The translations under genes and the position numbers were made by a program. DNA of 9,411 nucleotides, taken from positions 1 through 9,411 of the forward strand of contig JANQHP010000140.1 in the NCBI GenBank assembly GCA_028282625.1. The letters are read 5' to 3'. The notes under the pieces are model-generated. The model did no database searches. It saw only the letters and a list, made by a program, of their open reading frames with translations, and was not told where the DNA came from. Source of the stretch: Rickettsiales bacterium (GTDB lineage Bacteria > Pseudomonadota > Alphaproteobacteria > Rickettsiales > UBA8987). Below are positions 1-6,490 of the stretch, one piece after another; the first letter of the stretch is position 1, and each line of letters starts with the position of its first letter.

Positions 1-220
1 TAGTCGTGCGTACCGCACTCCGAGGAGGTACCCATGCACCGCCTAATATCCCCTCTCCCCCGCGGGGGAGAGGGTTAGGGCCTGCCCTCCGAAGCTTTAG
101 CGTAGGAGGGAGAGGGGGCGCATTTAAAAAACGTCATCCCACGGCTCCGACCGCGGGATCCAGAAGCAAAACATTGGATCCTATCATGCTAGATCCCGCG
201 ATCAAGTAGCGGGATGACAG
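1..220. repeat. Composite palindromic intergenic repeat, copy 1
   Basis: This gene-free stretch is made of modules that recur at 2941-3155 and 7490-7876. Positions 1-43 resemble the end of a module seen in both other copies (compare CCGCACTCCG at 13-22 with 3117-3126). Positions 51-74 form a perfect 24-nt palindrome, CCCTCTCCCCCG and its complement. Positions 81-110 hold a 30-nt mini-palindrome. Positions 133-218 form a long inverted repeat with GTCATCCC (133-140) against GGGATGAC (211-218), and an inner hairpin ATCCCGC (193-199) / GCGGGAT (209-215). The last part is of the general kind found in many proteobacterial intergenic repeats, for example the Neisseria dRS3 type. Reading frames across it are repeat-derived and not credible genes. 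It lies directly downstream of rlmB on the minus strand, so its hairpins may mark that transcript's end, although no T-run is visible. Confidence 0.8.
81..110. repeat. 30-nt mini-palindrome (module B), copy 1
   Basis: The unit begins CCTGCCCTCCGAAGC and ends GCGTAGGAGGG. CCCTCC and GGAGGG can pair as a 6-bp stem around a 14-nt loop. It differs by one base from the copy at 7547-7576 and sits at the same place in the composite repeat, right after TTAGGG. The composite at 2941-3155 lacks it at that point. Confidence 0.8.
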
Positions 221-250
221 AACACCGCACACTTGCAACGCCACGCCCCC

Positions 251-1024
251 TCACACCGAACGCAGCGCATAAAGCGCCACGGCGGCTGCAGCTGAAACAT
301 TTAGGCTTTCCACCTCACGCGCCATCGGCAAACGCACCAGCAGATCGCACAGCTCCCGCGTCCGCGTGCGCAGCCCCTTGCCTTCTGCGCCCATCACCAG
401 GCCCACTTTGTCATAAGAAGGTGCCTCATCCAACTTCATCTCTACATGACCATCCATACCAACCAGCCAGTAGCCCTGCTTCTGCATCGCGCCCATCGCC
501 TGCGCCAAATTCTTCACCACACAAAGCGGCACATGCTCCAGCACACCACTGGCCGCCTTGGCCAGCGCCTGCGTTTCACCCGGCGCGCCATGCGCAGGCA
601 GCACCACTCCACCCGCACCAAACGCACCGGCCGAGCGAAGAATCGCTCCGATATTCTGCGGATCGCTCACCTGGTCCAGCAGCACCAGATGCCTGCCCCC
701 CTCGCATAGCTGCTTAAGGCTTGGTTGCGGCAAGGGCTGCACCAAAAGCGCCATGCCTTGATGCGGTGTGTCGCCTGCTACATGCTGGTCGATCTGTTCT
801 GCCCTCACCACCTCCACCGCACATGTATCAAGCCGTGTTTTGACGCCCTCCTCCTGCGCCAACTTTGCGTGCGCCGCCTCGGTGGTCAGCACTTTCAGGC
901 AGGTGCGCTTTGGATTTATGAGGGCTGCCACCACCGCATGCCGCCCCACCATCCAATAGGCCGCACCTTCCTTGACCTTGGCCGATGGAGGTGAAGCACG
1001 ACGACGAGAAGAACGAGAAGACAC
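251..1024 (-). CDS. rlmB: 23S rRNA (guanosine-2'-O)-methyltransferase, TrmH/SpoU family
   Basis: This is a 257-residue SPOUT-class RNA methyltransferase, most like RlmB, which methylates the 2'-OH of G2251 in the 23S rRNA peptidyl-transferase loop using SAM. The N-terminal substrate-binding part begins near residue 24 with YWMVGRHAVVAAL. The catalytic domain carries all three SpoU motifs: DPQNIGAILRSAG (about 121-133, with the conserved Asn and Arg), LVMGAEGKGLR (209-219) and ESLNVSAAAAVALY (239-252). I chose the GTG at 1024. It has a GGGGA purine tract 9 nt upstream and gives a short basic N-terminus (MSSRSSRRRAS) typical of alphaproteobacterial members. The frame is open as far as a TTG at 1090, but that would add a hydrophobic stretch foreign to the family; ATG at 952 is a shorter option. 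The family call is firm, while RlmB versus another TrmH-family paralogue is slightly less certain. It is transcribed divergently from the transporter gene. Confidence 0.9.
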   Translation of the reverse strand: MSSRSSRRRASPPSAKVKEGAAYWMVGRHAVVAALINPKRTCLKVLTTEAAHAKLAQEEGVKTRLDTCAVEVVRAEQIDQHVAGDTPHQGMALLVQPLPQPSLKQLCEGGRHLVLLDQVSDPQNIGAILRSAGAFGAGGVVLPAHGAPGETQALAKAASGVLEHVPLCVVKNLAQAMGAMQKQGYWLVGMDGHVEMKLDEAPSYDKVGLVMGAEGKGLRTRTRELCDLLVRLPMAREVESLNVSAAAAVALYALRSV

Positions 1025-1048
1025 CGGAGCCAATCCCCAATAGAGTAG

Positions 1049-1077
1049 TGGAAAAATCGTTGCAGCAATAGTATAAG
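1049..1077 (+). promoter_or_regulatory. Possible promoter of the transporter/DUF1189 unit
   Basis: TGGAAA (1049-1054), a 17-nt spacer and TATAAG (1072-1077) give 4/6 and 5/6 matches to the sigma70 consensus. This would leave a leader of about 70 nt before the ATG at 1154. On the other strand, TATACT (1075 to 1070) is a -10-like hexamer for rlmB, so the two divergent promoters would overlap. This is sequence matching only. Confidence 0.35.
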
Positions 1078-1153
1078 CACATGCAATCAAATCCTACTAC
1101 TTTATCCTAACCGCACCCCTTCACCCTGTGAACCGCGTGCCAGAGCCCTTTTT

Positions 1154-2041
1154 ATGCTTGCCACCTCCTCCGCACCGCTGCTTGGCATCACCTGGTTCAT
1201 TGGGGTACACCTGATTTCCTCGCACCTCAACGTCATCGCGCGGCTGCTGAGCGAATCTTTTCACCCCACCCAACTGGTGGTGTTCTACCATTTGGGTGCC
1301 CTTCCCTGGGTGCTCTGGTGGAACCGCTCTTGCGGCAAGAAAATCCTCCATACCACCCAGCATAAGCTACACCTGATCCGCGCCGTGCTTGAATGCGCGG
1401 GGTTCATCCTTACCCTTACCGCACTCACCCTTTTGCCTTTGCCCGTCCATGGCGCGCTGATTCTTGTGACTCCCATTGTGGCGGTTTTCATGGCCACCTT
1501 CCTGCTCAAAGAGCACCTCACCCGCTATACCATCCTGGCGCTTGGAGGCGGGCTCGTAGGCGCCATGCTCCTTGCCATACCAGGCGGGCAGGACCTAGCC
1601 CAAACCGAGCTGCTTGGCATCGGGCTTATGCTTGGGGCCTCGCTCTGTTTTGGCACCTGCGCCTGCTTGATCCGTAAGCTTGCAAGCCATGACGCCCCTT
1701 CTGTGATCGTCTTCTACATGGTGTGCTTCACCGGGCTATTTGCCATCCCCTTTGCCGTCCCCTTCTGGCGTTGGCCAAGCGGCGACTATTGGGCGATCAT
1801 TTTTGTGCTTGGCCTCATGGTTTATGCCTTACAATTTGCGGTCACCAAAGCGCTCTCCTATGCCACAGTCGGCACGCTGGCACCCTTTATGTTTGTCTCA
1901 CCGCTTGCTGCCAGCCTCCTTGGGTGGCTGGTCTTTGATGAAACATTGGACCTTAGCACCGCCATCGGAGCACTTGTCATTTTCCTCAGCGCCGTTTATG
2001 CAGTAAGGCACGCGCTTCAACCTGGCACCACCCATCCATGA
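1154..2041 (+). CDS. EamA-family (DMT superfamily) inner-membrane transporter
   Basis: A 295-residue integral membrane protein with two EamA repeats, each made of about five hydrophobic helices (roughly residues 8-140 and 152-287). Typical signatures are visible: RAVLECAGFILTLTAL (76-91), the helix entering TPIVAVFMATFLLKE (106-120) in the first repeat, and TKALSYATVGTLAPFMFVSP (231-250) followed by FDET (261-264) in the second. The acidic residues E120 and E263 occupy equivalent places in the two repeats, as expected from the internal duplication. Family members export or import small metabolites such as amino acids, nucleosides or drugs; substrate cannot be read from sequence. The start is the first ATG, preceded only by a weak AGAG; no nearby GTG is in frame. 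The stop overlaps the next gene's start (ATGA at 2038-2041), which suggests translational coupling. Confidence 0.9.
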   Translation: MLATSSAPLLGITWFIGVHLISSHLNVIARLLSESFHPTQLVVFYHLGALPWVLWWNRSCGKKILHTTQHKLHLIRAVLECAGFILTLTALTLLPLPVHGALILVTPIVAVFMATFLLKEHLTRYTILALGGGLVGAMLLAIPGGQDLAQTELLGIGLMLGASLCFGTCACLIRKLASHDAPSVIVFYMVCFTGLFAIPFAVPFWRWPSGDYWAIIFVLGLMVYALQFAVTKALSYATVGTLAPFMFVSPLAASLLGWLVFDETLDLSTAIGALVIFLSAVYAVRHALQPGTTHP

Positions 2042-2928
2042 ACTCTTCCCCCCCTCCTGTTGCCCTCTTAAGACCATCCTTCTGGCGTGACGCCTTGTTC
2101 CTACGCGCATTATACGCACGCTCGCTCTATCGCGCGCTTCAAACCAGCGGCAAAGGATGGGGCATCACCTACCTCATGCTGCTAATCGCCATCGCCTTGC
2201 TGCCTGCCAGCTTCCGTATCAACGACATGGCCGAAAAGCTCCATACCGAACTTCTGGATGAGCAAGGCATGTTGATCCTGCCGGCATCCGTGGAGTCCAT
2301 GCTCCAGCAAATCCCCACCATGCAGCTGCAAAACGGCACCCTATTCCTGGAGCAAACCGAGCCACTCCTCTTTACACATCCTGAATACAACATCTCGCTT
2401 TTAGCGATTGATACCAAGAACCAGCTGCGCCTGCCCAATCCAGACCCCGCCTTGCTCACCTTGCGTAAAGAGGAAATCTGGGTCTGGAACAACACCGAAC
2501 AGCCGCGCGCCATTTCGCTGGACTATCTTTCCCAGGCGCTCAAACTCACTCCTGAAGAAACGCTGACCATCGACCAGGCGCAAATCACGCTCTGGCTGGA
2601 AGAACTTGCCCATAGCCTGCCGGCGGTACCGGTGCTCTTTTATGCATGGCAGTGGGTACAAATCTTCCTCGATCTTTTGCTCCGTATTCTGTTCATGGCC
2701 TGGATCGGGCAGTTGATGCTGCCGCTTTATCGTGTGCCAGTCGAACCTTTCTCGGTGATGATGCGCTTTTCGGCCTATGCCAGCACACCGATCGTGCTCA
2801 GCCAGGCGATCAGCCTGCTGCTTGGCACCCCGCTTTTTGTGTTTGCCCAACCGGTCTACTTTGTTATGCACGTACTCTATATGATCTTTGCCATCGAATC
2901 GATCCGCCCGCGCACGCAAAAAACGTAG
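2038..2928 (+). CDS. DUF1189-like membrane protein
   Basis: A 296-residue protein of unknown function. The N-terminus has a short cytoplasmic-looking region with SFWRDALFLRALYARSLYRA (14-33), then a membrane helix (about 42-58), a soluble domain of about 135 residues (60-195) and a cluster of three hydrophobic helices (about 200-230, 250-270, 272-288). This arrangement and the N-terminal FWRDALFLRALY...GWGITYL pattern resemble the DUF1189 family, whose members carry a loop domain between the first and later membrane helices. That assignment is from memory of the family pattern and is moderate. The loop would face the periplasm if the positive-inside rule holds (R12, R17, R23, R28, R32 precede helix 1). 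It is translated from an ATG overlapping the transporter's stop codon, so the two proteins are probably made together. The downstream side runs into repeats with no clear terminator. Confidence 0.7.
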   Translation: MNSSPPPVALLRPSFWRDALFLRALYARSLYRALQTSGKGWGITYLMLLIAIALLPASFRINDMAEKLHTELLDEQGMLILPASVESMLQQIPTMQLQNGTLFLEQTEPLLFTHPEYNISLLAIDTKNQLRLPNPDPALLTLRKEEIWVWNNTEQPRAISLDYLSQALKLTPEETLTIDQAQITLWLEELAHSLPAVPVLFYAWQWVQIFLDLLLRILFMAWIGQLMLPLYRVPVEPFSVMMRFSAYASTPIVLSQAISLLLGTPLFVFAQPVYFVMHVLYMIFAIESIRPRTQKT

Positions 2929-2940
2929 CGTCTCTCTCGT

Positions 2941-3155
2941 CCCGTCATCCCGTGGCCACCGTTATCCCCTCTCCCCATGCACCATCCTTAAATCCCCTCC
3001 CCCCTTGAGGGGGGAGGGTTAGGGAGGGGGTGTTCTTTACAAGAAAGGGGCCTTGCCCCCTTAAACCCCCGCCCTCGCATAAGCTCGGCGTCGCTTCGCT
3101 CCTAGTTGTGCGACAAGCCGCACTCCGGAAAGCCCTAGGCACCCTCCTGCCCCCT
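2941..3155. repeat. Composite palindromic intergenic repeat, copy 2 (lacks module B)
   Basis: This occupies most of the 312-nt gap between the DUF1189-like gene and leuD. It starts with a truncated GTCATCCCGTG arm that includes the palindrome GTGGCCAC (2952-2959). Next comes a perfect 10-bp hairpin, CCCTCCCCCC (2995-3004) / GGGGGGAGGG (3009-3018) with a TTGA loop. TTAGGG (3019-3024) then runs directly into AGGGGGTGTT (3025-3034), where the other two copies carry a 30-nt insert. A further hairpin, AAGGGG (3045-3050) / CCCCTT (3057-3062), is shared with copy 3. The CGTCGC...CCGCACTCCGG segment (about 3089-3127) matches the end module of copies 1 and 3. Confidence 0.8.
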
Positions 3156-3167
3156 GATTCACAGTAG

Positions 3168-3197
3168 GTGACAACACCGCCCGACCTGTGCTATAAG
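3168..3197 (+). promoter_or_regulatory. sigma70-type promoter of leuD
   Basis: GTGACA (3168-3173, 5/6 to TTGACA), an 18-nt spacer and TATAAG (3192-3197, 5/6 to TATAAT), with an extended -10 TGC immediately upstream. Initiation near 3204 would leave a leader of about 37 nt before the leuD ATG. The promoter lies just beyond the edge of the composite repeat. Confidence 0.6.
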
Positions 3198-3240
3198 CAC
3201 GACCCGCAACCACAAAACCCAACAAAATCCCATAAAAACC

Positions 3241-3852
3241 ATGCAAGCTTTTACCCATCTGCAAGCCACCGCCGCACCACTGCCGGTCGTCAATGTCGAT
3301 ACCGACATGATCATCCCCAAGCAGTTCTTAAAAACCATCAAGCGGACCGGGCTTGGCAAACATCTATTCGATGAAATGCGCTTCACCCCCGAAGGCGAAG
3401 AAATCGAGAGCTTCGTGCTCAATCAGCCCGCCTGGCGTCAGGCCGAAATTCTGGTCGCAGGCGAGAATTTTGGCTGCGGTTCCAGCCGTGAGCACGCACC
3501 CTGGGCGCTGCTCGATTTTGGCATCCGCTCGGTCATCGCGCCCAGCTTTGCCGATATTTTTTACAACAATTGCTTTAAAAACGGCATTCTTCCAGTCGTG
3601 CTTCCGCAGGCGCAGATTGATATCCTGATGGCGCAAGCCGAGCAAGCCGGCACGCTCTCCATTGACCTGTCGTCACAGGAAGTGCGCGCAGGCAACCATG
3701 TGTTCTCCTTTGAGGTGGACCCGTTCCGCAAACATTGCCTACTCGAAGGTCTGGACGATATCGGCCTGACGCTTGGCCACATCCAATCCATTGATGGGTT
3801 TGAAGCAAGCGACAGCCACGAGCGCCCCTGGCTTTATGCCGATCAAAATTAG
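3241..3852 (+). CDS. leuD: 3-isopropylmalate dehydratase small subunit
   Basis: A 203-residue LeuD, the small (swivel-domain) subunit that pairs with LeuC, the Fe-S-bearing large subunit, to isomerise 2-isopropylmalate to 3-isopropylmalate in leucine synthesis in the cytoplasm. Diagnostic segments are VNVDTDMIIPKQFLKTI (17-33), NFGCGSSREHAPWALLDFGI (76-95, the substrate-recognition loop of the aconitase swivel domain) and FYNNCFKNGILPV (107-119). The length is normal for bacterial LeuD. The ATG at 3241 is the natural family start, although no strong Shine-Dalgarno precedes it. The gene stands alone: leuC and leuB, its frequent neighbours in alphaproteobacteria, are not beside it. It has its own upstream promoter and converges on purA with 39 nt between stops, where I see no intrinsic terminator. 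Confidence 0.97.
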   Translation: MQAFTHLQATAAPLPVVNVDTDMIIPKQFLKTIKRTGLGKHLFDEMRFTPEGEEIESFVLNQPAWRQAEILVAGENFGCGSSREHAPWALLDFGIRSVIAPSFADIFYNNCFKNGILPVVLPQAQIDILMAQAEQAGTLSIDLSSQEVRAGNHVFSFEVDPFRKHCLLEGLDDIGLTLGHIQSIDGFEASDSHERPWLYADQN

Positions 3853-3891
3853 GTCCTAAGGCAGGCCAAAGGGGGCTTGTGGGGGTGGTAT

Positions 3892-5181
3892 TTAGTCAAA
3901 TAAATCGTGGAGCGTTATCGTATCTTCCCGCTCGGGGCTGGTGGAAACCAGTGCCATTTGTGCACCGGAAAGCGCCTCAATCCGCCGCACATAAGCCTGC
4001 GCGGCCTCCGGCAAATCCTCCATCCGGCGCACCCCTGCGGTGCTCTCTTGCCAACCAGGCATTTCCTCGTAGATCGGCGTCACGTTCGCCTGCATCTCCA
4101 AAGAAGCGGGCAAATAATCATATGCCTGCCCTTCATGTTCATACCCCACACACAGCTTGATCGTTTTTAGCCCATCCATCACATCCAGCTTGGTCAGCAC
4201 CAGATCGGTAATCCCGCTTAGCATGACCGATTGCCTCAGCAACACCGCGTCCAGCCAGCCACAGCGGCGCTTGCGGCCCGTCACCGTCCCAAACTCATGC
4301 CCGCGCTCCCCAAGTCGCTGCCCAATGTCATTCTCTTGCTCGGTCGGGAAAGGCCCGCTGCCCACCCGCGTGGTATAGGCCTTCACAATGCCCAGCACAC
4401 GCGGCGCCACACTGCCTAAGCCAGAGCCCACCATCGCCTGTCCGGCCACCGTATTGGAAGACGTCACAAACGGATAGGTACCCCAGTCGTTATCCAGCAG
4501 CACCCCTTGCGCACCTTCAAACAGCAGATGCTTGCCTTCGCTGGAAAAGCGATGCAAATCCCTCCATACCGGGCGAATAAAGGGCTTTAACCGCTCCGCC
4601 TGCTCTTTCAGCTTTGTCAGAATCGGCGCCACCTCCAAAGGTACCATCTCCACGCCACGCCGGAGCACGTTGTGATGCGCCACCAGCGCCTCCAACCGCG
4701 CCTGCAACACCGCCTCATCCAGCAAGTCGCACATCCGCAGCACGCGCCTGCCCACCTTATCCTCATAGGCCGGCCCGATGCCGCGCCCCGTCGTCCCAAT
4801 CTTGCCACTGCCGCGCGTGGTCTCAGCCGCCTGATCCAGCGCCGAATGCAGCGGCAGAATCAGCGGTGCGTTCTCGGCGATCATCAAACGCTTAGGCGTA
4901 ATATCCACACCTTGGGCCTGCACACGGTCCATCTCATCTAAGAGCGCGGTGGGGTCCACCACCACACCATTGCCAATCACCGCCACCTTGCCAGGCCGCA
5001 CAATGCCCGAAGGCAGCAAGCTCAGCTTATAGATCACGCCATCAATCACCAGCGTATGCCCGGCATTATGCCCGCCCTGAAACCGCACCACCACATCGGC
5101 GCGTGCGCTCAAATAATCCACAATCTTGCCTTTGCCCTCATCGCCCCACTGGGCGCCAATCACCGTCACATGCTGTGCCAT
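3892..5181 (-). CDS. purA: Adenylosuccinate synthase
   Basis: A 429-residue PurA, which joins IMP and aspartate using GTP to form adenylosuccinate, the first committed step of AMP synthesis. The phosphate-binding loop GAQWGDEGKGK (9-19, catalytic Asp14) and GGHNAGHT (36-43, His42) are intact. So are GSGKIGTTGRGIGPAYEDK (124-142), FEGAQG (222-227), VGSGPFPTE (273-281), TGRKRRCGWLD (301-311) and the guanine-recognition TKLDVMDG (330-337). The length is standard. The start is the ATG at 5181, with GTGAGG about 8 nt upstream and the family-typical MAQHVTVIGAQWGDEG. A TTG one codon earlier is less likely. The gene is divergent from the Msr fusion (69 nt between start codons) and convergent with leuD. 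No unusual features are visible in the enzyme itself. Confidence 0.98.
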   Translation of the reverse strand: MAQHVTVIGAQWGDEGKGKIVDYLSARADVVVRFQGGHNAGHTLVIDGVIYKLSLLPSGIVRPGKVAVIGNGVVVDPTALLDEMDRVQAQGVDITPKRLMIAENAPLILPLHSALDQAAETTRGSGKIGTTGRGIGPAYEDKVGRRVLRMCDLLDEAVLQARLEALVAHHNVLRRGVEMVPLEVAPILTKLKEQAERLKPFIRPVWRDLHRFSSEGKHLLFEGAQGVLLDNDWGTYPFVTSSNTVAGQAMVGSGLGSVAPRVLGIVKAYTTRVGSGPFPTEQENDIGQRLGERGHEFGTVTGRKRRCGWLDAVLLRQSVMLSGITDLVLTKLDVMDGLKTIKLCVGYEHEGQAYDYLPASLEMQANVTPIYEEMPGWQESTAGVRRMEDLPEAAQAYVRRIEALSGAQMALVSTSPEREDTITLHDLFD

Positions 5182-5213
5182 CAACTATGCCTCACATTCA
5201 AATACCGCAGGCG

Positions 5214-5242
5214 TTCATAGCGCACACCGAAGAGGGAAGCAA
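5214..5242 (-). promoter_or_regulatory. Weak candidate promoter for purA
   Basis: On the minus strand, TTGCTT (5242-5237), a 17-nt spacer and TATGAA (5219-5214) are spaced correctly but match the consensus only 3/6 and 4/6. It would start transcription about 25 nt upstream of the purA ATG. It lies in the short divergent gap and overlaps the leader of the Msr gene. Confidence 0.3.
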
Positions 5243-5253
5243 GGAGACTTGTG
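5241..5253 (+). promoter_or_regulatory. Ribosome binding site and GTG start of the Msr fusion
   Basis: AAGGAG (5241-5246) lies 4 nt before GTG (5251-5253). The in-frame ATG at 5284 has no Shine-Dalgarno, since CCTCCT precedes it. The GTG is therefore favoured, even though the signal peptide would look more standard from the ATG. Confidence 0.6.
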
Positions 5254-6369
5254 CCCCACACAAAAAACGATTACGATCCTCCTATGTCTGTCTCTCAACG
5301 TTTTTGCCTCTATGGCTTGCCTCTTCTGCTGGCCCTATTATGCTATGCTCCACTAGCCTATGCCGAAGCAGCGATGAAACAAGAAGACTACCAAGAAGCG
5401 ATCGAGAACCTCACTCCCATGCAGCAGCATGTGATCCTGGGCAGTGGCACCGAGCCAGCCTTTGATAACCAATACTGGAACCACAAGGAGCCCGGCATTT
5501 ACGTCGATGCCGTTTCCGGCGAGCCGCTCTTTTCCTCCACCGATAAGTTTGATTCCGGCACCGGATGGCCCAGCTTCACAAGGCCAATTGACGAGCACGA
5601 AATCACCGAAAAAAGCGACACCAGCCACGGCATGGTCCGCACTGAAGTGCGCTCCACCAAGGCCGATGCGCATCTGGGTCATGTGTTTCATGACGGCCCG
5701 AAGGAACAAGGCGGGCTGCGCTATTGCATCAACAGCGCCTCGCTTCGATTTGTCCACCAAAACGATTTGGAGCAAGAAGGCTACGGGCAGTATCTTTCCC
5801 TGTTTGATGAGGCCGAAAACCAACCCACCGCCACGCAGCAAACCCTGGCCCGCGCCCCCCTGGCCCGCGCCCCCCTGGCCCGCGCGATTGTCGCCGGTGG
5901 ATGCTTCTGGGGTTTGGAAGATTTATTCAAAAAACTACCTGGCGTCGTTAAAACCGAAGTGGGCTATGCTGGCGGGCACAGCAAGGAACCTTCCTACCAA
6001 ACGGTCAGCAGCGGGCTTTCCGGCCACGCCGAGAGCGTGGAAATTCACTATGACCCTGCCGTGCTTTCCTACGAAAAGCTGCTCAAATATTTCTTCCGCA
6101 TCCACGACCCGACCACCTTAAACCGCCAGGGCAACGATATCGGCACGCAATACCGCTCCGCCATTTTCACGCTCGATGCCGAGCAGCACAACATCGCCTT
6201 TAACGTACTGGAACAGGCGGACCGCTCCGGCGTGTTCAAGGCACCCGTTACCACCGAAATCGTCCATTCCGGCGCGTTTTACCCGGCGGAAAGCTACCAC
6301 CAGGATTACCTGGATAAAAACCCGGGCGGCTATAGCTGCCACTTCCTCCGCCCGGAGTGGGAGTTTTAA
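5251..6369 (+). CDS. msrBA: Exported methionine sulfoxide reductase, MsrB-MsrA fusion
   Basis: A 372-residue bifunctional repair enzyme that reduces methionine R-sulfoxide (MsrB) and S-sulfoxide (MsrA) in oxidised proteins. An N-terminal signal sequence has a hydrophobic core (about 20-35) and a likely cleavage after AYA (36-38), so it should act in the periplasm. MsrB spans about 45-185, with FDSGTGWPSFTRPI (100-113), HLGHVFHDGP (141-150) and the catalytic Cys159 in LRYCINSASLRF. The usual zinc CxxC pairs are absent: GIYVDAVSGEPLF (82-94) has D and S where zinc types have Cys, as in the Neisseria PilB type. MsrA spans about 211-372, with catalytic Cys218 in GGCFWG, GYAGG (238-242) and GHAESVEI (258-265). 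The domain order B-A is, from memory, less common than A-B. The linker holds LARAPLARAPLARA from a DNA tandem repeat. Mature cysteines are only 159, 218 and 363. No lipobox is present (ALLC does not fit). Confidence 0.95.
   Translation: MPHTKNDYDPPMSVSQRFCLYGLPLLLALLCYAPLAYAEAAMKQEDYQEAIENLTPMQQHVILGSGTEPAFDNQYWNHKEPGIYVDAVSGEPLFSSTDKFDSGTGWPSFTRPIDEHEITEKSDTSHGMVRTEVRSTKADAHLGHVFHDGPKEQGGLRYCINSASLRFVHQNDLEQEGYGQYLSLFDEAENQPTATQQTLARAPLARAPLARAIVAGGCFWGLEDLFKKLPGVVKTEVGYAGGHSKEPSYQTVSSGLSGHAESVEIHYDPAVLSYEKLLKYFFRIHDPTTLNRQGNDIGTQYRSAIFTLDAEQHNIAFNVLEQADRSGVFKAPVTTEIVHSGAFYPAESYHQDYLDKNPGGYSCHFLRPEWEF
5845..5889 (+). repeat. 15-bp in-frame tandem repeat in the MsrB-MsrA linker
   Basis: CTGGCCCGCGCCCCC occurs twice perfectly (5845-5859, 5860-5874). 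It is followed by a third partial unit that matches through CTGGCCCGCGC and then enters the MsrA domain. It encodes the five-residue unit LARAP. Unit length is divisible by three, so copy changes would alter linker length without shifting the frame. Confidence 0.9.
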
Positions 6370-6490
6370 GCCGCTCCCTTTAACCGCGCAAAACGTCATT
6401 TGTGACAAAACGCGTAGCCTCTTGACGCGCACCCTGCCATAGTGCATGGTATCAACACTTTACTATTTTTATCCAAAAGGAGCGTGTCTC
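6370..6490 (+). promoter_or_regulatory. Upstream region of the pseudopilin gene with weak promoter and clear RBS
   Basis: TTGACG (6422-6427, 5/6) followed after 17 nt by CATGGT (6445-6450, only 3/6) is a weak candidate promoter. An 11-nt palindrome TTTGTGACAAA (6399-6409) lies just upstream and might be an operator or chance. AAAAGGAG (6475-6482), 8 nt before the ATG at 6491, is a good ribosome binding site and fixes the pseudopilin start. No intrinsic terminator is seen after the Msr gene, so read-through is possible. Confidence 0.4.

Noticed and set aside
6..209. Open frame across the first composite repeat
   Set aside because: It follows palindromes that recur at two other places in the window, has no RBS-supported start and a composition unlike the real genes.
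214..994. Plus-strand open frames opposite rlmB
   Set aside because: The minus-strand frame carries all three SpoU motifs; these frames are low-complexity shadows of it.
4614..4895. Pro/Ala-rich open frame opposite purA
   Set aside because: It is an antisense shadow within a fully conserved PurA coding region.
5182..5184. TTG start for purA one codon upstream
   Set aside because: The ATG at 5181 matches the family start and has GTGAGG about 8 nt upstream.
5251..5367. Lipoprotein signal for the Msr fusion around Cys31
   Set aside because: ALLC lacks a small residue at -1, so it is not a lipobox; AYA followed by E fits ordinary signal peptidase.
6399..6409. TTTGTGACAAA as an operator for the pseudopilin gene
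   Set aside because: A single 11-nt palindrome with no second site and no known matching regulator nearby; chance is a fair explanation.
6446..6490. Longer N-terminus for the pseudopilin (15 extra residues)
   Set aside because: The ATG at 6491 has AAAAGGAG at proper spacing and gives a normal short prepilin leader; the extension has neither.
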